From: JACRNA01 sp964366335
GTDB lineage: Bacteria; Patescibacteriota; Microgenomatia; CAZETR01; Amesbacteraceae
Assembly: GCA_964366335.1 (NCBI GenBank)
Contig: CAYITQ010000027.1
Span: 1 to 9,988 of the forward strand
Length of the DNA stretch: 9,988 bases
Reading direction: 5' to 3'
The notes under the pieces are model-generated. The model saw only the letters and a list, made by a program, of their open reading frames with translations. It had not been told where the DNA came from and did no database searches. A program made the translations under genes and the position numbers. This document shows, piece by piece, positions 1-6,036 of this stretch (positions are counted from its first letter, which is position 1; every line of letters begins with the position of its first letter).

Positions 1-1122
1 AATAAAGTCCAGATAGGTATCTTTGTTTATCACTTTGTAGCCAGAACCCGGATAGGAACGTAAAAAATCTAGAGGTGCTTTTGATTTGGCTTTCCCCCAC
101 TTCATTTCAAATCCTTTAAGAATTCCATCTTGTTCCTCCAGAGAATCTATTTCTTTTTGATCATAGGTCCGCCAATAAAAATAATTGACAAAGTTGTTTT
201 TGTAAGCATTTCTCTTGCGTCGTTCACTGACGCAATAATTTTCCCACAATTGCCCTATATCATCGCGCAAGTTGGGAGCATTAAAATTTGAAATAAGAGT
301 ATTTCTAATGCCATTATCCCAGAAATAGTAACGGGGGGTTTTGGTATATTCTTTTCTTAAATTACGGCTAAATCCGGAAACGGAAAAGATGACAAAGGTT
401 TTTTCCAGAAGTTCCAGATAGCGTCTAACTGTCTTGGGATGCGAATTGAGACTTGTGGCTAGTTCTGCATAAGACACATCATGGCCAATTTGAAAAGCAA
501 TAAGTCTAAGTAAATTAAAAATAAATAACGAATCTTTGAGATTGTCTAAATCCAAAATATCTTTCAAGAGATAACCATCCCTGATCCGGCCAAGCTGTGT
601 CTTTTTGGCTGTATCAGTGCTTGCCATCACCACTTGGGGATATGAGCCGTATAGCAACCTATCTTGTAAATTGTTACGGGTGTCGAGGTCTGATTCTATC
701 TGTGATAATTCGGCTTGAGCCAGTGGATACAAATGAAAATTAGCGCTTCTACCCACCAATGGTTCCCCGACTTTGTTTCGTAAATCAAAGGCTGCCGATC
801 CTGTCACTAGTGTGGAAATTTTTGGGAGTGTATCCACTAGCAATTTCAGATTTTGACCTATATTTGGAATATATTGGGCCTCATCGACAAATAGATAGTC
901 AAATCCAGAAACAAATCGGGCCAAGACATTGCTTCGCTGTGAGGACAAGGCTTCTTGGACGGTTAAATCCTGGCCATGGACTAATAATATCTTGCCTTTT
1001 ATCTTTTGCCTCAGAGACTGTAAAAGCGTCGTTTTTCCTGTTCTTCTGGCCCCAAATAAACAAACTACGACTGACGGTTTGAGCTCACTGAGTATCTGTT
1101 CTTCTATAATTCTAGCTATCAT
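1..1122 (-). CDS. DUF4143-family AAA ATPase (AAA_14), 3' end beyond left edge
   Basis: I read an open frame from the ATG at 1122 to the window edge, about 374 residues with no stop. Walker A is GARRTGKT at residues 24-31 and Walker B is YLFVDEAQ at about 76-83, with a sensor-1-like LVTGSAAFDL near 107. A winged-helix segment at about 214-240 (SYAELATSLNSHPKTVRRYL) follows, then the DUF4143 nuclease-like part: YFWDNGIRN, LWENY near 292, EIDSLEE near 325 and FEMKW near 338, i.e. the E...EID...FExK pattern of a PD-(D/E)XK fold. Family members are usually 380-450 residues, so little is missing. They are common mobile-type ATPases in archaea and CPR, of poorly known role, possibly linked to toxin-antitoxin systems. 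No membrane segment is seen. The gene has its own promoter, with the -35 on the stop codon of the upstream sortase gene. The family call is firm; the biological role is unknown. Confidence 0.92.
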   Translation of the reverse strand, partial: MIARIIEEQILSELKPSVVVCLFGARRTGKTTLLQSLRQKIKGKILLVHGQDLTVQEALSSQRSNVLARFVSGFDYLFVDEAQYIPNIGQNLKLLVDTLPKISTLVTGSAAFDLRNKVGEPLVGRSANFHLYPLAQAELSQIESDLDTRNNLQDRLLYGSYPQVVMASTDTAKKTQLGRIRDGYLLKDILDLDNLKDSLFIFNLLRLIAFQIGHDVSYAELATSLNSHPKTVRRYLELLEKTFVIFSVSGFSRNLRKEYTKTPRYYFWDNGIRNTLISNFNAPNLRDDIGQLWENYCVSERRKRNAYKNNFVNYFYWRTYDQKEIDSLEEQDGILKGFEMKWGKAKSKAPLDFLRSYPGSGYKVINKDTYLDFI

Positions 1123-1131
1123 GGTGACTCT

Positions 1132-1159
1132 ATTTTACTAAATACAGACACCTTGTCAA
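1132..1159 (-). promoter_or_regulatory. Promoter of the DUF4143 ATPase
   Basis: The minus strand reads TTGACA (1159-1154), 16 nt, then TAAAAT (1137-1132). The ATG follows 9 nt after the -10, so a start 7 nt below the -10 would leave a leader of only about 3 nt and no room for a ribosome binding site. The -35 overlaps the TGA stop of the sortase gene. Confidence 0.7.
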
Positions 1160-1731
1160 GTCCTCTTTGCAACCACCACCAATCTCTTTTTGGTAGTGCC
1201 TGGTGGCCAGCAGGTCTGTAATATTAACCGTTCTTCCTGATATTGGGGAATAAAATAACGCAAATCCGAGGCTTCTAAAACTTCTTTTTTCTCCATGGCA
1301 TAGTGATAATAATTGCCTTTGTAATAGATTTCTATTCTGTCTCCGGCTTCCAATTTGTCCAACAAATAAAACACCGCGTTATACCGGCTGAAATTCAAAG
1401 GATTATCCGTCGAGTGGGCAAATAGATAGGTTGTCCCCCGCTGGCCCGGCACAGACAATCCGGCGGCTTCGGCCACTCCAATTTTTAGAGCTTTGAAATA
1501 TTCTTTTTGATCCCCTGCATTGACCTGAGCAATTACCGGCGCTTGGGCTTCTATCTTTGGCACATAGATCATGTAATCACCCGTGGCTTGCCAAGACGGA
1601 TTTGCCAATATCCCCCAACTCTGACGCAAGGCATAACGGGTCTGATAATAAACGACAGGTGCATACAACCACAAAATGCCACCAATTCCGATGGCTGTTA
1701 GCAAAAAACCTAAGGGAACGATCCACTTCAT
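1156..1731 (-). CDS. Sortase (class D/E-like transpeptidase)
   Basis: This is a 191-residue protein. An N-terminal membrane helix (about residues 4-23) anchors it, and the rest is an extracytoplasmic sortase barrel. The catalytic triad is visible: His106 in TYLFAHS, Cys174 in LQTCWPPG, and Arg183 in TTKKRLVVV. Sortases cleave a C-terminal LPxTG-like motif between T and G and link the protein to a cell-surface amine. The likely substrate is the gene just upstream, which ends in TPKTG, a hydrophobic helix and a basic tail. ATG is the start because an extended -10 sits exactly 6 nt before it, implying a leaderless mRNA. The length is normal for a small sortase. The subclass is uncertain from sequence reading alone, but membership of the superfamily is clear. 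Confidence 0.93.
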   Translation of the reverse strand: MKWIVPLGFLLTAIGIGGILWLYAPVVYYQTRYALRQSWGILANPSWQATGDYMIYVPKIEAQAPVIAQVNAGDQKEYFKALKIGVAEAAGLSVPGQRGTTYLFAHSTDNPLNFSRYNAVFYLLDKLEAGDRIEIYYKGNYYHYAMEKKEVLEASDLRYFIPQYQEERLILQTCWPPGTTKKRLVVVAKRT

Positions 1732-1737
1732 AATACG

Positions 1738-1746
1738 ATTATAACA
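1738..1746 (-). promoter_or_regulatory. Extended -10 promoter of the sortase gene (leaderless)
   Basis: The minus strand reads TGTTATAAT, a perfect TGnTATAAT extended -10, followed by six bases (CGTATT) and then ATG at 1731. A transcription start 7 nt after the -10 would be the A of the ATG. No -35 is visible 16-18 nt upstream, which fits an extended -10 promoter. Confidence 0.65.
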
Positions 1747-1890
1747 ATTGGATATTTTGAAGGTGGATGTTGGAAGTTGGATATTTGAAGCTAGATATTT
1801 TGATATTTTGATTTCAAAAATTCAAAAAGTCAAAAGTTCAAATTTCTAACTTCTACCTTCTAACTTCAAAATTTCAAATTATTTATTTTT
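1745..1890 (-). repeat. AT-rich degenerate repeat tract between the surface-protein and sortase genes
   Basis: The gap is filled with variants of short words such as GGATATTTTGAAG, GATGTTGGAAGTTGG and TTTGAAGCTAGAT. After about 1800 the tract turns into inverted versions such as CTAACTTCTACCTTC and TAACTTCAAAATTTC, so the two halves form a loose long inverted repeat. No reading frame is seen. It may act as the transcription end of the surface-protein gene, but it has no classical GC stem with a T run. Confidence 0.5.
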
Positions 1891-1906
1891 ACCTTCAAAA
1901 AATCTA

Positions 1907-2635
1907 TTAACGCGGATATTTCCTGACTATCCACATTCCTACACCTGCAAAGCTTGAAAGTATTAATGTTGCCGGTCCAGCATCAAACCCGGTCTTGGGA
2001 GTCACTGTGACTACGGGAGTGGGTGTTGGCGTCGGACTTGGGATCGGAGTTGGGGTAGGTGTTGGCGTCGGCGTCGGCGTTGGTGTAGGTGTAGGTGGGG
2101 GAGTTGGAGTTGGAGTGGGTGTGGGAGTGGGAGTAAGTGTAGATGTGGGAGTGGGAGGATTAGAGGGAGGAGTGGCTCCGCCACTGCAAGACGGATCACA
2201 CAACGAAACAACATTGCAACTTGTATTTGTAGTACAAAAATCTACCTGAGAACAACTTCCCGGAGCATTACCTTGGGTAAATCTGGGATTAACCCCAATA
2301 TCCGGAGTTTGGCATCTCCGGTCCGATGCACACCTATCACAAGCAAAAGAAACATAGAAACCGGTACCATACGCCGGTTGAGCTTTTTCGATGGGAACTC
2401 CTGTACTGGTTCGCTCAATGTTGGTGGTTGTCACATTGGAATTTGATGACTCACGCGCAGCTCCCCAGCCAATTTCCCATTCTGATCCGGTACAAGAATG
2501 TCCAAAGCGGGCTTGGGCCCAACCATCCACATTGCACATATTGTCAACAAAAGCCCTGATGGTTTTGGTATTCCACAAAAAAAATATCCCGACGAGCGGG
2601 ATAAGAAAAATCCAAGTCTTTCTGAATGTTTTCAT
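1907..2635 (-). CDS. Secreted Cys-rich, Pro/Thr-rich surface protein with sortase signal
   Basis: With the chosen ATG at 2635 the protein has 242 residues. It starts with a signal peptide (MKTFRKTWIF then a hydrophobic run through FLW). A mature region with ten cysteines follows, then about 50 residues of PTP repeats that should form an extended wall-spanning stalk. The C-terminus is a classical sorting signal: TPKTG, a hydrophobic stretch of about 19 residues, and the tail RKYPR. The sortase gene lies directly downstream, so anchoring by that enzyme is a strong inference. The frame stays open upstream to a TTG at 2695 (20 residues more), with another ATG at 2686. I prefer 2635 because it gives a normal signal peptide and has AGGAG 14 nt upstream. 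The cysteine pattern (about five pairs) matches no family I recognise. Confidence 0.82.
   Translation of the reverse strand: MKTFRKTWIFLIPLVGIFFLWNTKTIRAFVDNMCNVDGWAQARFGHSCTGSEWEIGWGAARESSNSNVTTTNIERTSTGVPIEKAQPAYGTGFYVSFACDRCASDRRCQTPDIGVNPRFTQGNAPGSCSQVDFCTTNTSCNVVSLCDPSCSGGATPPSNPPTPTSTLTPTPTPTPTPTPPPTPTPTPTPTPTPTPTPIPSPTPTPTPVVTVTPKTGFDAGPATLILSSFAGVGMWIVRKYPR
2012..2160 (-). repeat. Degenerate hexanucleotide coding repeat (Thr-Pro stalk)
   Basis: Repeated ACN-CCN codons on the minus strand encode the (PT)n stalk of the surface protein. Third bases vary, so selection has acted on the peptide and this is not a fresh microsatellite. Such tracts change length easily by slippage, so stalk length may vary between strains. 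Confidence 0.8.
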
Positions 2636-2687
2636 TATGGAAAGTGGTACTCCTGCCCGACGTACCACCCTCCATGATAAAAACATT
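2625..2687 (-). repeat. 26-bp-arm inverted repeat over the surface-protein start (possible mRNA hairpin)
   Basis: Arms 2625-2650 and 2662-2687 are inverted copies around an 11-base loop (GTCGGGCAGGA on the sense strand). They differ at four positions. In RNA of the gene's own strand three of these become G-U pairs, leaving one mismatch, so 25 of 26 positions can pair. In the opposite RNA strand the same three would be A-C mismatches. The loop holds most of the AGGAG sequence and the distal arm holds the ATG at 2635, so ribosome access could be gated. The remaining space up to 2928 shows no convincing gene. Confidence 0.75.
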
Positions 2688-2759
2688 GTGGACAAGATGT
2701 TGAATTTTTAATGATATTGCCTTTGATATGGCTTTATTTTTTTTGACAAACACTGCTTG

Positions 2760-2779
2760 TGAATGTTACAACACATTCA
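2760..2779. promoter_or_regulatory. 7-bp inverted repeat, operator-like, upstream of the surface-protein gene
   Basis: TGAATGT and ACATTCA flank TACAAC. On the minus strand it overlaps a weak promoter-like pair (TGGACA, 18 nt, TAACAT). If used, the leader would be about 120 nt and include the long hairpin. Both the operator and the promoter are tentative. Confidence 0.3.
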
Positions 2780-2928
2780 GTGAATTTGTCCAGTCTGTCC
2801 GGACGAGTTTGCGAATTTTAAAAGGGCATTTCCACTCGTGTTTCTTTAAACGGGATCAGCGATGGCAATGCTCTTTTTTTATTTGGTTCACAGTGTTATT
2901 TTTTGTCATAATGGCAATATTCTTTAAA

Positions 2929-3156
2929 TTAGTCAGCCAAAGTAGCACCAACTAACTTGATAACGCCATATGCGATACCTGCAGAAGTACCTATTTCAAA
3001 TCCACCAAAAGCTAATGACCTTGCATGTTCAGGCCCAAATAACGCTACTGTTGCAGCTATAAAAGTAGCTGTAAATAAACTCAATATAATTCCAAAATTT
3101 CGTTTATCAACTATTCGTTGTCTTATAACATCAGTTTCATATTTACTTATACTCAT
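2929..3156 (-). CDS. Small two-helix membrane protein, unknown function
   Basis: This 75-residue protein has a charged N-terminus of 20 residues (KYETDVIRQRIVDKRN), a first hydrophobic helix at about 21-41 and a second, Gly/Ala-rich one at about 48-73. Both ends may face the same side of the membrane. The start is supported by a strong Shine-Dalgarno, GGGGAGG, 9 nt before ATG. The TAA stop of the 42-residue gene upstream lies directly after that sequence, only 6 nt before this ATG, so the two genes are probably co-transcribed and translationally coupled. I recognise no family. A holin-like, toxin-like or stress membrane protein is possible, but nothing in the sequence decides it. Confidence 0.75.
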   Translation of the reverse strand: MSISKYETDVIRQRIVDKRNFGIILSLFTATFIAATVALFGPEHARSLAFGGFEIGTSAGIAYGVIKLVGATLAD

Positions 3157-3162
3157 ACTAAT

Positions 3163-3291
3163 TTACCTCCCCACACTCATAGTAACTAAGCCTTGATTCA
3201 AAAAGACCATGCGGGAGAGCTGAGCGCGGAAAAAAGAAGTAACCACCTTTTTGGGCTTGATTCTGAACAGGACCTTTAGAAACTTAGGCAT
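3163..3291 (-). CDS. 42-residue highly basic small protein (leaderless sORF)
   Basis: I read a short frame from ATG 3291 to TAA 3163 encoding 42 residues, beginning MPKFLKVLFRIKPKK and ending VTMSVGR. It has nine Lys/Arg and no Asp/Glu, and looks amphipathic. The promoter is close to consensus and its -10 ends exactly 6 nt before the ATG, so transcription should begin at the start codon. The stop sits in the Shine-Dalgarno region of the 75-residue membrane-protein gene, which suggests coupled translation. It could be a real small membrane-binding or nucleic-acid-binding protein, or a leader peptide that regulates the next gene. No family is recognised. Confidence 0.55.
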   Translation of the reverse strand: MPKFLKVLFRIKPKKVVTSFFRAQLSRMVFLNQGLVTMSVGR

Positions 3292-3297
3292 ACCCTA

Positions 3298-3326
3298 TTT
3301 ATACAGCCGATAGTCTCTTTTGTCAA
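3298..3326 (-). promoter_or_regulatory. Near-consensus promoter of the 42-/75-residue operon
   Basis: TTGACA (3326-3321), a 17-nt spacer and TATAAA (3303-3298) on the minus strand make one of the two strongest promoters in the window. Six bases separate the -10 from ATG 3291. Confidence 0.85.
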
Positions 3327-3332
3327 GACCCT

Positions 3333-3347
3333 ATAGCAAACTGCTAT
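3333..3347. promoter_or_regulatory. Palindrome ATAGCA-N3-TGCTAT, operator-like
   Basis: A perfect 6-bp inverted repeat around three bases lies 6 bp upstream of the -35 at 3321-3326. Its place next to a strong promoter suggests a binding site for a dimeric regulator. The stretch from 3391 to 3420 beside it is only A/T runs. No T run follows the palindrome on the minus strand, so it is a poor terminator for radA. Confidence 0.4.
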
Positions 3348-3434
3348 CCTCTATATATTGCGCTGTTGGGCCTATTGGGGATAACCGCCGAATTTTTAAT
3401 TTATAATTTTTAATTTTTAAGTTCTGGTGGATAA

Positions 3435-4730
3435 CTAGTGGAGAAGCTTGGTAATGGCTGAAGATACGGATTTCCCGGACTCGGCTGAAGCTACCCGGTA
3501 ACCTAGCTTTTTGGCTTCTTTAATCCGCTTATCCAAACTGACCACTTTGCGGACTTCACCCAATAAACCCACCTCACCCACAGCGGCAATGTCAGCCGGC
3601 ATCGGTTTATCCAAAAAACTTGAGGCTATGGCCGCGCATATGGCCAAATCCACCCCGCGATCAGCCAAACGGATGTTCCCCGCCACATTGATAAAAATAT
3701 CCTGGTCCCCTAAATGAAGTCCCGCTCTTCTTATTAAGACTGCGACCAACATTTGCAAACGGTTAGCATCAATACCGATTGCCACCCGTCGGGGTATCGC
3801 TAATACAGATTGGGTGGTAAGTGCCTGAATTTCGACCAATAAAGGCCGCCTGCCCTCCAAAATTACCGAAACCACACTACCGGGTACCTTTGTTACTCTC
3901 TCTGCCAATAATAATTTGGAAGGGTCTGACACTCCGACCAATCCTGTCTCCCCCATTTCAAAGACTCCTACCTCATCTGTGGCTCCAAAACGATTTTTGA
4001 TAGCTCGAACCAAACGTAAATTACTCGTTCTATCGCCTTCAAACCATAAGACTGTATCAACTAAGTGTTCTAGTACTCTTGGTCCGGCAATATTGCCATC
4101 TTTGGTCACTTGACCTACTATGAATAGACAGGAAGCTAGACGTTTGATGTTGGAAGTTAGACGGGAAGCACATTCACGGACCTGACCGACTGAACCCGCC
4201 CCTCCGCTGAGATCTTGGGTCGTCAGGCTCTGAATAGAATCTACTATTACCAAACTGGGTTTGGTTTCATTAATTTTTGCAATAGCTTGATCCACATCGT
4301 TGGTTTCTAGAAGTCCCACCTCGGAGGTGGGATGTCCCAACCTCGTGGCTCTTAGAGCCACTTGAGACGCGGATTCTTCGCCACAAATATATAAAACTTC
4401 TTTGCATTTGAGTGCCACCTGCAACAACAAAGTACTTTTGCCAATTCCCGGCTCACCGGCAACAAGCACTACCATGCCATCAACCAATCCTCCACCCAAA
4501 ACATTATCCAATTCAGATTCGCCCGTCTTTAGCCTCTTGTTTTGATCTATTTTGATGTCCTTAAGATTTAGAATTTGAGAATTATTTCGGATTTCGGATT
4601 TCGGATTTCGGATTTGTAGCGACGTTTCAACCATACTGTTCCAAACATCACACGATGGACAGCGCCCCGCCCACTGACTCTGGGAATAGCCACACTGCTG
4701 ACAGACAAATTGAGATTTTACTTTTGCCAT
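3435..4730 (-). CDS. radA: DNA repair/recombination protein RadA (Sms)
   Basis: This 431-residue protein is a full RadA. It has an N-terminal zinc ribbon (Cys10, Cys13, Cys24, Cys27), a RecA-like ATPase with Walker A GEPGIGKST at 92-100 and Walker B LVIVDS at 160-165, the RadA-specific KNRFG motif at 245-249, and a C-terminal Lon-protease-like domain from about 275. RadA is a DnaB-type branch-migration helicase acting in homologous recombination. The ATG shares its A with the TAA stop of the S1 gene (TAATG), so translation is coupled. Three stretches of the frame look like dispersed repeat DNA: a heptamer array encoding IRNPKSEIRNN (about 40-50), a palindrome encoding HPTSEVG (about 133-139), and a motif shared with the sortase-upstream tract (about 190-200). 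Domain spacing is still normal compared with E. coli RadA as I recall it, so the gene should be functional. Confidence 0.97.
   Translation of the reverse strand: MAKVKSQFVCQQCGYSQSQWAGRCPSCDVWNSMVETSLQIRNPKSEIRNNSQILNLKDIKIDQNKRLKTGESELDNVLGGGLVDGMVVLVAGEPGIGKSTLLLQVALKCKEVLYICGEESASQVALRATRLGHPTSEVGLLETNDVDQAIAKINETKPSLVIVDSIQSLTTQDLSGGAGSVGQVRECASRLTSNIKRLASCLFIVGQVTKDGNIAGPRVLEHLVDTVLWFEGDRTSNLRLVRAIKNRFGATDEVGVFEMGETGLVGVSDPSKLLLAERVTKVPGSVVSVILEGRRPLLVEIQALTTQSVLAIPRRVAIGIDANRLQMLVAVLIRRAGLHLGDQDIFINVAGNIRLADRGVDLAICAAIASSFLDKPMPADIAAVGEVGLLGEVRKVVSLDKRIKEAKKLGYRVASAESGKSVSSAITKLLH
4146..4158. repeat. Word shared with the 1745-1890 repeat tract, inside radA
   Basis: GATGTTGGAAGTT here is identical to 1766-1778. 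GAAGCTAGA also occurs close by in both places. A single 13-base match could be chance, but the paired words make a common repeat origin plausible. Confidence 0.35.
4314..4332. repeat. REP-like palindrome TCCCACCTC-G-GAGGTGGGA inside radA
   Basis: This is a perfect 9-bp inverted repeat around one base, in frame in radA. It shares the CCACCT/AGGTGG core with palindromes at 6003-6021 and 9348-9370, which are intergenic or near so. Confidence 0.75.
4584..4611. repeat. Four tandem copies of ATTTCGG inside radA
   Basis: This is a heptamer array on the plus strand (CCGAAAT on the radA strand). It encodes part of the linker between the zinc ribbon and the ATPase core. Arrays of this type are familiar to me as dispersed intergenic repeats in CPR and Omnitrophica-like genomes, where they give RNPKSE-type peptides in spurious ORFs. 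Confidence 0.85.
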
Positions 4731-5869
4731 TATTTATAATCCACTGGTTTGGCCATGAGGACCACACCCAGACTAAGTCTACGCTTGGCCATATCTATCG
4801 ACTCGATAAAAACTTCCACTTCTTGGCCCTCTTTGAAGCCTGTTTCCGATGGCATCTTTGAGGCATGAATTAAGCCCTCGATACCGGTTTTCAAGTTGAC
4901 AAAAATTCCAAACGGGGCTACTTTGACCACGCGCCCAGTATGAGTACTGTCTACAGGATAATCTTTGATAATATTATCCCAGGGATCGCCTGATAATTTC
5001 TTGACCGACAGGGCCAATTTGCCCGTCGCTTCATCAATGCCAATGACCTGGACATCAACGGCTTGATTTTCTTTGAGTATGGTCCGGACATCGTCCACCT
5101 TTTCCCAAGAAATTTCGGAAATATGGACCAAGCCCTCAAGCTCCACAGCCTTGGCTCCCTTACCAACCTTGACCTGAACAAAAGCTCCAAATGGCACAAT
5201 ACCTGTCACAATTCCCGGATAATTGGTACCGATTTTGACCAATTTCAACAGTTTTTTGCGGGCTTCGATTTCCGCGCTCTCAGTCACCGCTTTTTCGGAT
5301 AAGACCAACCTGTTTTGCTCGCGGTCGACTTCAATAACCATGACTTTGATGGGCTTGCCAACCAGGGCTTGGGGAGATTCGGACATCTCGTGAGAAAATT
5401 GGGAACTCGGAATAAATCCAATCAAACCTTCGGCATCTACCAACAAGCCTGATTTGTTGATCTCACGGCCACGGACGGTAATAGTGGTCTGATTTTCATG
5501 AGCTTCCTCGAAGTTTTTCCAACGGGAATCATCGGCGGCTCGCTTTAAAGATAAAATAATTTGTCCTGAATCGTTTTCTTGGCTAATTACGATGGCCGAG
5601 ACTTCATCCCCGATTTTGAGGCTCTCCAGATATTCGCGGGCCATATCAAATTCACGGTCGCCCAAGATCCCCTCGGTCTTGCCTCCTACATCCACAAACA
5701 TGGTCTGACCAGAAATATCTTTGATTTTGCCTATAACCACATCCCCACGCTTATAAGTATTGATCTTGTGACCAGTGCTGGCCAAAAGCTCAGCCATTGT
5801 TTTTGGGCTTGCCCCCAACGAAGCCTTTGGCGTAGTGGGGTTACTTGGTTTCTTTACTGCTTTTTTCAA
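4730..5869 (-). CDS. rpsA: S1 RNA-binding domain protein (ribosomal protein bS1-like)
   Basis: This 379-residue protein has four S1 OB-fold repeats at roughly 40-110, 126-192, 213-290 and 306-368. The third and fourth carry the clearest motifs (GIVTGIVPFGAFVQV...GLVHISEIS and GRVVKVAPFGIFVNL...GLIHASKM). A Lys/Pro/Ser-rich tail precedes the first. Four repeats resemble the shorter bS1 forms of Gram-positives rather than the six-repeat E. coli protein. S1 binds mRNA on the 30S subunit and helps initiation. The start is TTG at 5869, chosen because GAGGA lies about 9 nt upstream and the frame has no ATG before residue 25. An ATG at 5876 is out of frame and ends after 11 codons. An extended -10 promoter lies upstream, and radA follows with a one-base overlap. 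Confidence 0.93.
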   Translation of the reverse strand: MKKAVKKPSNPTTPKASLGASPKTMAELLASTGHKINTYKRGDVVIGKIKDISGQTMFVDVGGKTEGILGDREFDMAREYLESLKIGDEVSAIVISQENDSGQIILSLKRAADDSRWKNFEEAHENQTTITVRGREINKSGLLVDAEGLIGFIPSSQFSHEMSESPQALVGKPIKVMVIEVDREQNRLVLSEKAVTESAEIEARKKLLKLVKIGTNYPGIVTGIVPFGAFVQVKVGKGAKAVELEGLVHISEISWEKVDDVRTILKENQAVDVQVIGIDEATGKLALSVKKLSGDPWDNIIKDYPVDSTHTGRVVKVAPFGIFVNLKTGIEGLIHASKMPSETGFKEGQEVEVFIESIDMAKRRLSLGVVLMAKPVDYK

Positions 5870-5892
5870 AATACATTTTCCTCGCTTTCATA

Positions 5893-5942
5893 TAGATGGA
5901 GTGATTATAACATAAAAAAGTCTTGGATACCCCCTCCATCTA
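5893..5942. repeat. 9-bp inverted repeat bracketing the S1 promoter
   Basis: TAGATGGAG (5893-5901) and CTCCATCTA (5934-5942) are perfect inverted copies 32 bp apart, with the -10 of the S1 promoter between them. It could be a paired operator or simply part of the repeat-rich intergenic DNA. Confidence 0.4.
5904..5912 (-). promoter_or_regulatory. Extended -10 promoter of the S1-radA operon
   Basis: The minus strand reads TGTTATAAT, the same nine bases as before the sortase and antitoxin genes. No good -35 is seen. The expected leader is about 28 nt and carries the GAGGA ribosome binding site, so this operon is not leaderless. Confidence 0.65.
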
Positions 5943-5960
5943 AGTACCACCCTCTTTCAT

Positions 5961-5983
5961 CTCCCTCCTAATTTAGGAGGGAG
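5961..5983. repeat. REP-like palindrome CTCCCTCCTAA-T-TTAGGAGGGAG
   Basis: This is a perfect 11-bp inverted repeat around one base, between the S1 promoter and the 113-residue gene. Together with the next palindrome 20 bp away it forms a small cluster. Confidence 0.75.
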
Positions 5984-5994
5984 AAATACTACGG

Positions 5995-6021
5995 TAAAAT
6001 AATCCCACCTGAAAGGTGGGA
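5995..6021 (-). terminator. Palindrome TCCCACCT-N3-AGGTGGGA, possible terminator of the 113-residue gene
   Basis: The 8-bp stem at 6003-6021 is followed on the minus strand by TTATTTT, 16 bp after the stop codon of the gene at 6037-6378. This allows intrinsic termination, although the T run is broken. The stem also belongs to the palindrome family seen in radA and at 9348. Confidence 0.5.
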
Positions 6022-6036
6022 ATTGTCTAATAAAGA

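Noticed and set aside
759..1141. Open frames of 107 and 70 codons on the plus strand
   Set aside because: They are antisense to the DUF4143 ATPase, whose Walker and nuclease-like motifs are clear; the plus-strand peptides look like no protein.
2012..2160. Possible CRISPR array
   Set aside because: The short-period repeat is a degenerate hexamer coding for PT, without spacers or a fixed repeat unit.
1995..2249. Plus-strand frame rich in Gly-Val repeats
   Set aside because: It is the complement of the Thr-Pro coding repeat of the surface protein.
2797..2804. GTCCGGAC palindrome as an operator
   Set aside because: Eight bases only, no adjacent promoter; expected by chance.
2728..2955. Plus-strand frame of 75 codons with a hydrophobic C-terminus
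   Set aside because: It begins in a T run, has no promoter at a suitable distance, overlaps the end of the well-supported 75-residue gene on the other strand, and has odd composition (many Phe and Cys). It could be expressed but I see no support.
4108..4116. TTGACCTAC inside radA as another regulator site
   Set aside because: Only one half-site, without the second copy 10 bp away or a promoter.
5843..5878. 11-codon ATG frame overlapping the S1 start
   Set aside because: GAGGA lies only two bases from this ATG and the peptide is very short; the in-frame TTG at 5869 has the better spacing. A regulatory uORF is possible but not supported.
5579..5971. 130-codon plus-strand frame
   Set aside because: Antisense to the S1 gene and running through its promoter and palindromes.
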